A stretch of DNA of 64,000 nt from Bosea sp. ANAM02 (lineage in GTDB: Bacteria > Pseudomonadota > Alphaproteobacteria > Rhizobiales > Beijerinckiaceae): assembly GCF_011764485.1 (NCBI RefSeq), contig NZ_AP022848.1, positions 2,074,001 through 2,138,000 on the forward strand, given 5' to 3'. Position 1 is the stretch's first letter; each line of letters starts with the position of its first letter. A model generated the notes under the pieces. The model saw nothing but the letters and a program-made list of their open reading frames with translations. It did not search any database and was not told where the DNA came from. This document shows positions 1-8,007 of the stretch, one piece after another. The translations under genes were made by a program, and so were the position numbers.

Positions 1-399
1 AAGCGCGTCAGCCTCGCGCAGATGCTGATCCGCAATCCCGAGATCCTGCTGATGGACGAGCCCTTCGGGCCGCTCGACGCGCAGACCCGGCAGATCATGG
101 GCAATCTTCTGCTCGATCTCTGGTCGCGCGACCGCAAGGCGTTGATGTTCGTGACCCACGACCTGGAGGAGGCGATCGCGCTCTCAGACCGGGTCGTGGT
201 GATGTCGGCCGGGCCGGCGGCGGGGATCGTCGCGGACTACAAGGTCGACCTGCCGCGCCCGCGCGACATCGCCGATATCCGGCTGGAGAAGGCCTTCCAC
301 GAAATCCATCGCGACATCTGGGCCTCGCTGCGCGTCGAGGTGCAGAAGGCCTATGCGATGGGCGAGGGGCGCGAGCTCGTCGGGGGAGACGCATCATGA
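1..399 (+). CDS. NitT/TauT-family ABC transporter ATP-binding protein (5' partial)
   Basis: This is the C-terminal part of an ABC ATPase, and its reading frame is open through the left window edge. The first codons read KRVSLAQ, the end of the ABC signature helix. The Walker B segment ILLMDEPFGPLDAQ follows, then the H-loop in FVTHDLEEAIALSDRVVVM. This arrangement is typical of SsuB/TauB/NrtD-type importers that energise uptake of sulfonates, nitrate or related small anions from the cytoplasmic side. The stop codon overlaps the permease start (ATGA at 396-399), so the two are cotranscribed. Walker A lies outside the window, and the substrate cannot be read from this fragment. Confidence 0.93.
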   Translation, partial: KRVSLAQMLIRNPEILLMDEPFGPLDAQTRQIMGNLLLDLWSRDRKALMFVTHDLEEAIALSDRVVVMSAGPAAGIVADYKVDLPRPRDIADIRLEKAFHEIHRDIWASLRVEVQKAYAMGEGRELVGGDAS

Positions 400-1187
400 A
401 GCGGATGAAGCTGCTCTCGCTCCAGATCCTGGTGATGCTGGTCTTCCTGCTTGTCTGGCATGTGGTGACGACCACGAGCCTGTTCGGCGACGTCAAGACG
501 CTGCAATTCTTCTTTTCGACGCCGGTCGCGGTGCTGACGCGCACCTTCAGGCAGCTCACCAGCGGGGACATCTACTGGCATCTCGGCATCACGCTGACCG
601 AGACCGTGCTCGCCTTCGTCATCGGCTCGCTGGCCGGCATCCTGTTCGGCTTCGCCTTCGCGCGGCGCGAACTGCTCTCCGCGGTGTTCGATCCCTATAT
701 CAAGGCGGCGAACGCCCTGCCGCGCGTCGTGCTGGCGCCGATCTTCGCGCTCTGGTTCGGTCTCGGCATCTGGTCGAAGGTGGCGCTCGGCTTCACGCTG
801 GTCTTCTTCATCGTGTTCTTCAACGTCTACCAGGGCGTGCGCGAGGTCTCGCCGACGATCCTGGCCAATGCGCGCATGCTCGGCATGAACGAGCGCCAGC
901 TCTTCAGGCATGTCTATTGGCCCTCGGCCCTGACCTGGATGTTCTCCAGCCTGCATACCTCCGTCGGCTTCGCGCTGGTCGGCGCGGTGGTCGGCGAATA
1001 TCTCGGTTCGTCCGCCGGGCTCGGCTACAAGATCCACGAGGCCGAGAGCGTGTTCGACGTCACGGGGGTGTTCTCGGGCATGCTGATCCTGGCGATCTTC
1101 GTCATCGCCATCGATTCGCTGGTGACGGTCGTCGAGAAGCGCCTGCTGATCTGGCGGCCGGGACAAAGCTCGACCACGACGACCTGA
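396..1187 (+). CDS. ABC transporter permease, NitT/TauT (SsuC/TauC-like)
   Basis: A 263-residue inner-membrane permease with a hydrophobic N-terminal helix (LQILVMLVFLLVWHVV) and about six predicted membrane segments. The cytoplasmic EAA-type loop that docks the ATPase is visible as ANARMLGMNERQLFRHVYWP near residues 165-185. Length and layout match the SsuC/TauC family. It overlaps the upstream ATPase by four bases (ATGA) and clearly forms one transporter with it. The binding-protein gene at 2830 is the probable third component, now separated by an IS element. The substrate is unknown; NitT/TauT permeases carry sulfonates, taurine, nitrate, pyrimidine precursors and others. Confidence 0.92.
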   Translation: MKRMKLLSLQILVMLVFLLVWHVVTTTSLFGDVKTLQFFFSTPVAVLTRTFRQLTSGDIYWHLGITLTETVLAFVIGSLAGILFGFAFARRELLSAVFDPYIKAANALPRVVLAPIFALWFGLGIWSKVALGFTLVFFIVFFNVYQGVREVSPTILANARMLGMNERQLFRHVYWPSALTWMFSSLHTSVGFALVGAVVGEYLGSSAGLGYKIHEAESVFDVTGVFSGMLILAIFVIAIDSLVTVVEKRLLIWRPGQSSTTTT

Positions 1188-1197
1188 GCGGGAAGCC

Positions 1198-1689
1198 ATG
1201 CGTGCCGCGTCCCTGCTTGCATGTTCGGCTCTGGCGATAGGCCTGTGCGGCGCCCCGCGCCCCGTGCAGGCGAAAACCGAAGCCATGCTGCAGGTCAACT
1301 CGGAGGGCCGGAGCAATGCAAAACGCCACCGCCTCGTGCTGACCAGCAAGGCCCGCGACGGCCGTGACGTCATGCTGGTGATATCCTGCCGGGTCTCGGA
1401 TGCTTCGACCTATGGTGTCGCGCTCGATTTCGGTGCAGGGCGCGCGTGGTCGCTCGGCGGCGAGGACGTCACGGTGTCGCGTGACAGTGGCGAGGACATC
1501 GTCCAGCACATGGACAGTCGCGACGACTATCTCACGCTTGGCGGAAAGCGTGCGATCGCGCTTTTTCAGGGATTACTAGCCGGCCAGACGATGGCTTTCG
1601 CCGTCAGGCGGACATACACCGCCTCTTTCGATCTCGGCCAGGTTTCGCGCCACGTCTCGCGCTTCCGCCAATTGTGCAATGCCGGGTGA
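1198..1689 (+). CDS. Hypothetical secreted protein
   Basis: A 163-residue protein starting ten bases after the permease stop, with GGGAAG just upstream of the ATG. Residues 1-26 form a convincing Sec signal peptide (hydrophobic LLACSALAIGLCG, cleavage near PVQA-KT). The mature part is about 135 residues, mixed in character and without a family I recognise. It has two cysteines, one in the middle (VISCRVSD) and one near the end (RQLCNAG), which could form a disulfide in the periplasm. Its position suggests cotranscription with the transporter, but nothing in the sequence ties it functionally to transport. The IS630 element begins only a few bases after its stop codon. Confidence 0.7.
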   Translation: MRAASLLACSALAIGLCGAPRPVQAKTEAMLQVNSEGRSNAKRHRLVLTSKARDGRDVMLVISCRVSDASTYGVALDFGAGRAWSLGGEDVTVSRDSGEDIVQHMDSRDDYLTLGGKRAIALFQGLLAGQTMAFAVRRTYTASFDLGQVSRHVSRFRQLCNAG

Positions 1690-1695
1690 GACTTA

Positions 1696-1707
1696 GAGCA
1701 TTTCCGG
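1696..1707 (+). repeat. IS630 left terminal inverted repeat
   Basis: GAGCATTTCCGG directly follows the TA at 1694-1695. It matches the right end at ten of twelve positions. Confidence 0.8.
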
Positions 1708-1708
1708 T

Positions 1709-2338
1709 TTAATCCGGGTCATATCCGGCTGCCTTGAAGAAGTTGACGCATTCGGTTGGCGAGAAGAGATCGACAACGGCGCCGACGGCATCCCAGAGCG
1801 CGCCGATTGAGCGCTCAGCCCTGGCTCGGAGCAGGGCTTTGAGCTTTGCGAAGGCATTCTCGATCGGGTTCATGTCAGGGCTGTAGGGCGGCAGGAACGA
1901 GAGTGTTGCGCCGGCACGCTCGATCGCCTCGCGAACGCCGGCCGGCTTGTGGGCGGGCAGGTTGTCCATCACGACGATGTCGCCCGGCTTGAGCGTCGGA
2001 ACCAGCACCTGCTCGACATAGGCGAGGAAGACGACGCCGTTCATGGCGCCGTCGTAGACGAAAGGTGCGGTCATGCCATCGAGGCGCAAGGCTCCCGCGA
2101 AGGTCGTCGTCTTCCAGTGCCCGTGCGGAATACCGGCCCGGCAACGTTCGCCGCGCGGGGCACGGCCGCGCAAGCGGGCCATCTTGGTCGACAGGCCGGT
2201 CTCGTCGATGAAGACGAGGCGCCGGGGATCGAGATCGGGCTGGGCCTCGAACCAGTCGCGCCGCCGCTTCAGGACGTCGGGCCGCTCCTGCTCCAGTGCA
2301 TGGGCGGTCTTTTTTTGAACGTCCAGCCTCGTCCGCAA
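1709..2338 (-). CDS. IS630 transposase, C-terminal DDE frame (ORF B)
   Basis: This frame supplies the catalytic DDE domain of the IS630 transposase. The three acidic positions are visible in [20 protein letters not shown] (first D), [12 protein letters not shown] (second D) and [18 protein letters not shown] (E, about 34 residues after the second D). It overlaps ORF A by 70 bases and lies in the -1 frame relative to it, so the functional enzyme would be a fusion made at the A7 run. The methionine at 2338 is probably not a real start. The product cuts at TA dinucleotides and moves the element. No internal stop is seen in the catalytic half. Confidence 0.87.
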   Translation of the reverse strand: MRTRLDVQKKTAHALEQERPDVLKRRRDWFEAQPDLDPRRLVFIDETGLSTKMARLRGRAPRGERCRAGIPHGHWKTTTFAGALRLDGMTAPFVYDGAMNGVVFLAYVEQVLVPTLKPGDIVVMDNLPAHKPAGVREAIERAGATLSFLPPYSPDMNPIENAFAKLKALLRARAERSIGALWDAVGAVVDLFSPTECVNFFKAAGYDPD

Positions 2339-2652
2339 AGCCAGGCGCTCAGGGCACTATGACCGATGACGACCGACCGCTCGCCCGACAGGCGCGCCAT
2401 CATCTCGTTCAGCGTGATGTCCCGACGCTCCTCGATCAGCCCCACGATGAAGGCCTCATGCGCATCGAGGCGCGAGGTCCGACGCCGGCCCTGTATCCGC
2501 GCAGTGGTCTCACCCAGCCGCGCCCGTGCGATCCACCGGATCGCCGTCGAGATCCCCACCCCGAACCGGACCGCCGCCTGACGCGCCGACGCTCCATCCG
2601 TCGAAGCCTGCAAAACCCGCCCCCGAAGATCGTCGCTCAGTGCTCGTGCCAT
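2269..2652 (-). CDS. IS630 transposase, N-terminal frame (ORF A, HTH)
   Basis: This frame encodes the DNA-binding half of an IS630 transposase. From the internal start [13 protein letters not shown] it contains a paired-like helix-turn-helix ([22 protein letters not shown]), a basic linker ([13 protein letters not shown]), and a second winged segment ending in [10 protein letters not shown]. The frame closes soon after the coding-strand A7 run, while the DDE half continues in the -1 frame. Such split frames are usual in this family and are expected to be joined by ribosomal frameshifting. An alternative start four codons upstream (2664) exists. On its own, this product could bind the IS ends but could not catalyse transposition. 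Confidence 0.85.
   Translation of the reverse strand: MARALSDDLRGRVLQASTDGASARQAAVRFGVGISTAIRWIARARLGETTARIQGRRRTSRLDAHEAFIVGLIEERRDITLNEMMARLSGERSVVIGHSALSAWLCGRGWTFKKRPPMHWSRSGPTS
2310..2316 (-). other. Candidate programmed -1 frameshift site (A7)
   Basis: A run of seven A on the coding strand lies in the overlap of the two IS630 frames. The zero frame reads TTC AAA AAA AGA; a -1 slip reads on as AAG ACC GCC into the DDE frame. Confidence 0.65.
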
Positions 2653-2726
2653 GCCAAACCTCATCCAACGATCACGTTGAATCAGGCGCCGGCCGCCCCG
2701 TCACTTCACAATCGATTCAATCAGCG

Positions 2727-2738
2727 CCGGAAGCGCTC
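2727..2738 (-). repeat. IS630 right terminal inverted repeat
   Basis: Read on the minus strand this is GAGCGCTTCCGG, directly followed outward by TA at 2739-2740. It is the mirror of the left end. Confidence 0.8.
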
Positions 2739-2829
2739 TAGCTCGCTTGCCCGAGACGGTTGATCTCGCCTATCGTTGCCCGGATCGCGCCGTCAGAAGC
2801 GCCTTTTCATCAACACCGGAGGTTTCGCC

Positions 2830-3861
2830 ATGAAGTTTACCCGCCGCGGCGCGCTGGCCGCTTTCGCGCTTTCGACCGCGCTCGGCGTCTCGCCGCATGC
2901 CGCACTCGCCCAGAATGCCGAGAAGCCAAAGGTCACGCTCGGCGTCGGCGGCAAGCAGCTGCTCTATTACCTCCCGCTCACGGTCGCGGAGAAGAAGGGC
3001 TACTTCAAGGAGCAGGGGCTCGATGTCGAGATCAACGATTTCGGCGGCGGCGCCAAATCGCTGCAGGCTCTGGTCGGCGGTTCGGTCGATGTCGTGACCG
3101 GTGCCTACGAGCATACGATCCGCATGCAGGCGAAGGGGCAGGACATCCGCGCCGTGATCGAGCTCGGGCGCTTCCCGGCCATCACCATCGCCGTGCGCAA
3201 GGATCTCGCCGACAAGGTGAAGTCGGCCGCCGATTTCAAGGGCCTCAAGATCGGCGTGACCGCGCCGGGCTCCTCGACCGCGCTGACCGCGCAATACGCC
3301 ATGGTCAAGGCGGGCCTGAAGGCGACTGACGCCGCGATCATCGGTGTCGGAGCCGGAGCGAGCGCCATCGCCGCGATCAAGCAGAAGCAGGTCGACGTGA
3401 TCTCGCATCTCGACCCGGTCACCTCGAAGCTCGAGGCCGATGGCGACATCGTCCCGGTGATCGACACCCGCACCGAGGCGGGCACCAAGGCGCTGTTCGG
3501 CGGCTCCAACCCGGCGGCGGTGCTCTATCTCAAGAACGATTTCGCCGAGAAGAACCCGGTCACGACCCAGAAGCTGGTCAATGCCCTGATGAAGGCCCTG
3601 AAATGGCTGGAGACGGCCAAGCCCGAGGATGTTGCGGCGCTGGTGCCGGAAGAGTACCTGCTCGGCGACAAGGCGCTCTATATCCGCGCGGTCAAGAGCT
3701 CGCAGGAAGCCTATTCGCGTACCGGGATCGCGATGCCGGATGCGATGAAGAGCATGTACGACTCGCTCAAGCTGCTCGACCCCGCGCTGACCAACTCCGA
3801 TGTCGATCTGTCGAAGACCTTCATCGACAGCTTCGCCAAGAAGGCGGCCTCCGGATCCTGA
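2830..3861 (+). CDS. ABC transporter substrate-binding protein (NMT1/THI5-like, NitT/TauT)
   Basis: A 343-residue periplasmic binding protein. The ATG at 2830 is chosen because GGAGG lies seven bases upstream and the next residues, MKFTRRGALAAFALSTAL, form a signal peptide with cleavage after ALAQ. The body is a two-lobed NMT1-like fold: YYLPLTVAEKKGYFKEQGLD is the family's N-terminal hallmark, and GLKIGVTAPGSSTALTAQ and VDVISHLDPVTSKL follow. It probably delivers ligand to the permease and ATPase at 1-1187 and is now separated from them by the IS630 element. The ligand is not evident; sulfonates, taurine and nitrate-like anions are the usual ones. Confidence 0.9.
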   Translation: MKFTRRGALAAFALSTALGVSPHAALAQNAEKPKVTLGVGGKQLLYYLPLTVAEKKGYFKEQGLDVEINDFGGGAKSLQALVGGSVDVVTGAYEHTIRMQAKGQDIRAVIELGRFPAITIAVRKDLADKVKSAADFKGLKIGVTAPGSSTALTAQYAMVKAGLKATDAAIIGVGAGASAIAAIKQKQVDVISHLDPVTSKLEADGDIVPVIDTRTEAGTKALFGGSNPAAVLYLKNDFAEKNPVTTQKLVNALMKALKWLETAKPEDVAALVPEEYLLGDKALYIRAVKSSQEAYSRTGIAMPDAMKSMYDSLKLLDPALTNSDVDLSKTFIDSFAKKAASGS

Positions 3862-3950
3862 TTGTGGGCACGGGCGCGGCGTCTGTCTTTTGACGTCGCG
3901 TCCGTCCCGCGTTCCGTGCATGCTGCGCCGATTCGCGCTGGGGGAGACAG

Positions 3951-5030
3951 GTGAGCGGCGAAACGGCCTTTCTGGATGGCGGCGGCGACATGGCCGTTGC
4001 CATCCGCAATCATGACTGGAATACGACGTCGCTCGGGCCGATCGCCGATTGGCCGGCTGCGCTGAAAATCGCCGTCGGCATGATGGTCAATTCGCGCTTT
4101 CCCAAATGCATCGTCTGGGGCGCGGACCTGATTACGATCCATAATGACGCCTTCCGCCCGATCCTCGGCGACAAGCCGAGCGCTCTCGGCCGTTCCTTCC
4201 GCGATGTCTGGGGCGAGGTCTGGGACGATATCGGCCCCCTGATCGACAAGGCTTTCGCCGGCGAGGCGACCTTCATCGAGGATTTCCCGCTCACCATCGA
4301 CCGTTACGGCCATCCCGAAGAGGCGTGGTTCACCTTCTGCTACAGCCCCATCCGCGACGAGAACGGCCGGGTTCTCGGCATGATCGACACGGTGATGGAG
4401 ACGACCGGCAAGATGGAGGCGGAGCGCAACGGCCGCCTGCTCAATGCCGAGCTCGCCCATCGCATGAAGAACACGCTGGCCATGATCGCGGCGATCGCCA
4501 GCCAGACCTTCCGCTCGGCCGAGACGCTGGAGGAGGCGCAGTCGATCCTCAGCGACCGCATCGCGACGCTCGGCGAAGCGCACAGCATCCTGACCCGGTC
4601 GAGCTGGAGCAGCGCGCCGATCCGCGCCGTGATCGACGGCGCGCTGGCGCCGCACCGCTCGGATATCGGCACGATCCGCATCGAAGGCCCGCCGCTGCAA
4701 TTGACCGCCGACCAGGCGATGACGCTGGCGCTGGCCGCCAACGAGCTGGCGACGAACGCTGTGAAATACGGCGCGCTCTCGGTCGAAAGCGGCGAGGTCT
4801 CGGTCCGCTGGAGCGTCGGCCGGCTGCAGAGCGAGGACGTCTTCCGCTTCGAGTGGATCGAGAGCGGCGGGCCGCCGGTGGTCAAGCCGCGACGGCAAGG
4901 CTTCGGCTCGCGATTGGTCGAGCGCGTCATGGCGCAGAAATTCCAGGGCGAGGTCGCGCTGGATTACCGGCCCGAGGGCCTGCGCTATGTCCTGACCACG
5001 ACGATGGCCAATATCGCGCCGCGGGAATGA
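3951..5030 (+). CDS. HWE-family sensor histidine kinase with PAS domain
   Basis: A 359-residue soluble histidine kinase starting at a GTG preceded by GGGGGAG. Residues 20-140 form a PAS-type sensor of the kind seen in many alphaproteobacterial HWE kinases (FPKCIVWGADLITIHNDAFR, then WFTFCYSPIRDENGR). The H-box follows as ELAHRMKNTLAMIAAIASQTF with the phosphoacceptor histidine. The N-box is LALAANELATNAVKYGAL, the HWE tryptophan-glutamate element is FRFEWIESGGPPV, and the G-box is GFGSRLVERV. There is no transmembrane segment and no adjacent response regulator, so it is an orphan kinase whose signal and partner are unknown. HWE kinases often act in light or general stress responses. Confidence 0.9.
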   Translation: MSGETAFLDGGGDMAVAIRNHDWNTTSLGPIADWPAALKIAVGMMVNSRFPKCIVWGADLITIHNDAFRPILGDKPSALGRSFRDVWGEVWDDIGPLIDKAFAGEATFIEDFPLTIDRYGHPEEAWFTFCYSPIRDENGRVLGMIDTVMETTGKMEAERNGRLLNAELAHRMKNTLAMIAAIASQTFRSAETLEEAQSILSDRIATLGEAHSILTRSSWSSAPIRAVIDGALAPHRSDIGTIRIEGPPLQLTADQAMTLALAANELATNAVKYGALSVESGEVSVRWSVGRLQSEDVFRFEWIESGGPPVVKPRRQGFGSRLVERVMAQKFQGEVALDYRPEGLRYVLTTTMANIAPRE

Positions 5031-5095
5031 CTGCCGGGCGCGAGCGATGGATCGCTTCACCGCTTTCGATTTGCGCCCCGCGCGGGAGCCGTTAG

Positions 5096-5116
5096 GTTCG
5101 CGGTCCCACCGCGAAC
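5096..5116 (+). terminator. Stem-loop after the histidine kinase gene
   Basis: A perfect nine-base stem, GTTCGCGGT and ACCGCGAAC, with a CCC loop lies 66 bases after the kinase stop and just before pdxY. No T tract follows, so it may be a weak terminator or a processing hairpin. Confidence 0.4.
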
Positions 5117-5134
5117 GGGGTATCGCTTCGGACC

Positions 5135-5983
5135 ATGAATATTCTCTCGATCCAGTCCCATGTTGCCTTTGGCCATGTGGGCAATGCCTCCGCGACCTTT
5201 CCGATGCAGCGACTCGGTGTCGATGTCTGGCCGATCCATACGGTGCAGTTCTCGAACCATACGGGCTATGGCAGCTGGAAGGGCCGCGTCTTCGACGGCG
5301 GCATGATCGACGAGGTGATGGAGGGCATCGCCGAGCGCGGCGTGCTCGCCCAGTGCGACGGCGTGATCTCCGGCTATATGGGCTCGGCCGATATCGGCCA
5401 CGCCATCCTCTCGGCGGTGGAGCAGGTGCGCGCCGCCAACCCGAAAGCACTCTACTGCTGCGATCCCGTGATCGGCGATGTCGGCCGGGGCGTATTCGTG
5501 CGGCCGGGCATCCCGGAATTCATGCGCGAGCAGGCCGTGCCGGCTGCGGACATCGTGACGCCGAACCAGTTCGAGCTGGAATTGCTGACCGATATCGAGA
5601 TCAGGACCATCGCCGACGCGCATCGCGCCGTGGAAACGCTGCGCGATGCCGGACCGAGGGTCGTGATGGTGACCTCGCTCGTGACCGAGGAGACGCCGGA
5701 CGATTCGATCGATCTGATGGCGGCGGATGCCAGGGGGAGCTGGCGGGTGCGCACGCCCAAGCTCGACGTCAGCGTGAACGGCGCTGGCGATGCGATCGCG
5801 GCGCTGTTCTTCACCCATTACCTGCGCGAGGAATCGGCGGCGGCCGCGTTGTCGAAGGCTGCGTCCTCGATTTACGGCCTGCTGAAGCGGACGAAGGAGG
5901 CGGGCTCGCGCGAGATCCTGACCGTGGCGGCGCAGGACGAGTTCGTCACGCCCTCGCAGGTCTTCGAGCCGGAAGCGATCTGA
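5135..5983 (+). CDS. pdxY: Pyridoxal kinase PdxY
   Basis: A 282-residue ribokinase-fold enzyme that phosphorylates pyridoxal with ATP in the vitamin B6 salvage pathway. The N-terminus MNILSIQSHVAFGHVGNASA is characteristic of PdxY/PdxK and forms the substrate pocket. GVISGYMGSADIG and CDPVIGDVGRG are the phosphate- and Mg-binding strands. The anion-hole and catalytic-base motif is NGAGDAIAALF near residues 215-225, with its Asp as general base. Length equals the family norm. It reads in the same direction as the following EEP hydrolase, ten bases downstream, but no shared pathway is obvious. PdxY rather than PdxK is favoured by overall similarity, and I am fairly sure of it. Confidence 0.93.
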   Translation: MNILSIQSHVAFGHVGNASATFPMQRLGVDVWPIHTVQFSNHTGYGSWKGRVFDGGMIDEVMEGIAERGVLAQCDGVISGYMGSADIGHAILSAVEQVRAANPKALYCCDPVIGDVGRGVFVRPGIPEFMREQAVPAADIVTPNQFELELLTDIEIRTIADAHRAVETLRDAGPRVVMVTSLVTEETPDDSIDLMAADARGSWRVRTPKLDVSVNGAGDAIAALFFTHYLREESAAAALSKAASSIYGLLKRTKEAGSREILTVAAQDEFVTPSQVFEPEAI

Positions 5984-5993
5984 GCGTATCGCG

Positions 5994-7109
5994 ATGAAGC
6001 TGCGCGTCGGCACCTTCAATGTCGAGAACCTGTTGACGCGGCATCGCTTCGAGCCGGGCGGGCGCACCGAGACGGCCGCCGCGATGTCGCTGTTCCATTT
6101 TCCGCGCGCCGACGAGCGCGACGCGGTGGAGCGCTCGCTCGCGGTCGCGCTGGAGGACGACAAGCGCCAGATGACGGCGCTCGCCATCGCCGAGGCGCAG
6201 GCCGATCTCTGGATGCTGCAGGAAGTCGATTCGCTGGCCAGCCTGCAGGCCTTCTTCGCCAATTACGTCCACCGCATCGCCGACCATCGCTACGGCCATT
6301 TCGCGCTGCTCGACGGCAATGATCGCCGCAGCATCGATATCGGCTTCGCGGCGCGGCGCGACCTGTTCGGGCAGGGGCAGGTCACAGTGCGCTCGCACAA
6401 GGACCTGACCTTCGCTGAGGCCGGCGTGCATGATCGCGAACTCGCCGCGCTCGGCATCGGGCCGCATGGCAAGGTCTTCGCCCGCGACTGCCTGGAGGTG
6501 GAGCTGAGTTTCGCCGGGCGCCGCCTCAGCCTGTTCGGCTGCCATCTCAAGTCGATGAACAACGGCCGCGAGGATGGACGCATCGCGACGCTGCCGGTGC
6601 GCCGGGCGGAGGCGCGCGCCGTGCGCTGGCTGATCCAGCAGCGCTTCGGCGGCGGCTGGCGCGAGACCAACTGGATCGTGCTCGGCGATCTCAACGGCTA
6701 TCGCTACGGGCTCGGCCCGCGCGCCGAGGTCGTCGACGAGGGTGCCAGCGGCATCGAGCCGCTGCTCGACGATTTCGCGGTCGATCCGATGGAGACGCTG
6801 CCGGCGCATGAGCGCTGGACGCATTTCCGGCGCTACTGGTCCGAGAGCCAGGACAAGCTGATCGACAGCCATATGCCGCTCGACCACATCCTGCTCTCGC
6901 CGGCGCTGGCGGCGGCGAATCCGAAGCCTGCCATGCAGATGATCCGGCGCGGCCTGCCGTATCGCGTACCGCTCGATCCGCGCGCGCCGGACCGCTCGAT
7001 GGCCTCGCTCGCGACCTGCGCGAACCGCTATCCGCGCGTCGGCTGGGACCGGCCCAAGGCCTCAGACCACTGCCCGCTGACCATCGATCTCGACATTCCC
7101 GAGGGCTGA
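5994..7109 (+). CDS. Endonuclease/exonuclease/phosphatase-family protein
   Basis: A 371-residue cytosolic EEP-fold hydrolase. The fold's metal and catalytic motifs appear in order: GTFNVENL at the N-terminus (Asn), WMLQEVDSL (catalytic Glu), FGCHLKSMNNG (His), VLGDLNGYRYG (Asp/Asn pair) and ASDHCPLTIDL (terminal Asp-His). Such proteins cleave phosphodiester or phosphoester bonds in nucleic acids, lipids or small molecules, and the substrate of this one cannot be told. There is no signal peptide. It starts ten bases after pdxY and ends four bases before the PhzF-like gene, so pdxY, this gene, the PhzF-like gene and the NUDIX gene form a tight four-gene run. Confidence 0.85.
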   Translation: MKLRVGTFNVENLLTRHRFEPGGRTETAAAMSLFHFPRADERDAVERSLAVALEDDKRQMTALAIAEAQADLWMLQEVDSLASLQAFFANYVHRIADHRYGHFALLDGNDRRSIDIGFAARRDLFGQGQVTVRSHKDLTFAEAGVHDRELAALGIGPHGKVFARDCLEVELSFAGRRLSLFGCHLKSMNNGREDGRIATLPVRRAEARAVRWLIQQRFGGGWRETNWIVLGDLNGYRYGLGPRAEVVDEGASGIEPLLDDFAVDPMETLPAHERWTHFRRYWSESQDKLIDSHMPLDHILLSPALAAANPKPAMQMIRRGLPYRVPLDPRAPDRSMASLATCANRYPRVGWDRPKASDHCPLTIDLDIPEG

Positions 7110-7113
7110 CACG

Positions 7114-8007
7114 ATGAAACGCCGCTTCGTCACGCTCGACGTCTTCACCACGCGCCGCCATGCCGGCAATCCGCTCGCGGTCGTGCTCCAGTCGGACGGG
7201 CTCGACACCGAGGCGATGCAGGCGATCGCCCGGGAGTTCAACCTGTCCGAGACGGTTTTCGTCGCGCCGCCCGAGAAGCCGGAGCATCGGGCTGCCATCC
7301 GCATCTTCACGCCAGGTGGTGAACTGCCCTTCGCAGGGCATCCGACGGTCGGCACGGCGGTCTGGCTCGCGCTGACCGACGAGGCCGGGGGCAAGCCCGC
7401 CGACATGCTGGTTCTGGAGGAAAAGGTCGGGCCGGTCTCCTGCGCCGTCTCGATCAAGGGCAGCCATGCGGGGCAGGCGACCTTCACCTTGCCGCGTTTG
7501 CCGGAGCGTGCGGGCGAGACGGGGACGCCTGCTGCGATTGCCGCGGCGCTAGGGCTCCAGACCGGCGATATCGGTTTTGGGACGCATGTGCCGACGCTTT
7601 TCAGCGGGGGCGTGCCGTTTCGCTGCGTTCCGGTGGCGAGCGGCGAGGCAATTGGCCGTGCGCGGCTCGAACGCGGGCATTGGTCCACGGCGTTTGGCGA
7701 TGGCGGGGCTTTCCTCTACACCCGCGAGACCACCGAGCCCGGCCATGATTTTCACGCGCGGATGTTTTGGCCGGGCGCCGGCATCGAGGAGGACCCGGCG
7801 ACCGGTGGCGCGGTCGCGGCCTTTGCCGGGGCGATCATGGCCTATGACCAGCCGGAAGATGGCGACCACCGCCTCGTCGTCGAGCAGGGCTACGAGATGG
7901 GCCGGCCATCGCAGATCACGCTGGAGCTGAGCGTGCGCGACGGCGCGCTGATCTCGGCGCGGATCGGCGGCTCGGCCGTCGTCGTGAGCGAGGGCGTGCT
8001 GCTGTGA
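7114..8007 (+). CDS. PhzF-family isomerase/epimerase-like protein
   Basis: A 297-residue protein with the two-lobed diaminopimelate-epimerase-like fold of the PhzF family. Family signatures are visible: FTTRRHAGNPLAVVL near the start, FNLSETVFV with the catalytic glutamate around residue 45, GGELPFAGHPTVGTAVWL around residues 69-86, and EEDPATGGAVAAFAG in the C-terminal half. Only some family members make phenazines. Here no other phenazine genes are nearby, so an isomerase or hydrolase role in small-molecule metabolism is more likely. The stop overlaps the start of the NUDIX gene (GTGA), which implies translational coupling. Confidence 0.9.
   Translation: MKRRFVTLDVFTTRRHAGNPLAVVLQSDGLDTEAMQAIAREFNLSETVFVAPPEKPEHRAAIRIFTPGGELPFAGHPTVGTAVWLALTDEAGGKPADMLVLEEKVGPVSCAVSIKGSHAGQATFTLPRLPERAGETGTPAAIAAALGLQTGDIGFGTHVPTLFSGGVPFRCVPVASGEAIGRARLERGHWSTAFGDGGAFLYTRETTEPGHDFHARMFWPGAGIEEDPATGGAVAAFAGAIMAYDQPEDGDHRLVVEQGYEMGRPSQITLELSVRDGALISARIGGSAVVVSEGVLL

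Larger units (their letters stand above)
1696..2738 (-). mobile_element. IS630-family insertion sequence, complete, about 1.04 kb
   Basis: Imperfect terminal inverted repeats bound the element: GAGCATTTCCGG at 1696-1707 and, read inward from the other end, GAGCGCTTCCGG (2738-2727), ten of twelve matching. TA dinucleotides flank it at 1694-1695 and 2739-2740, as expected for IS630/Tc1-type insertion with TA duplication. It carries two overlapping minus-strand frames, a helix-turn-helix part and a DDE part, joined at a run of seven T (A on the coding strand). It sits between the permease operon and the substrate-binding protein gene. Both reading frames are uninterrupted apart from the expected frameshift, so it may still be active. 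Confidence 0.9.
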
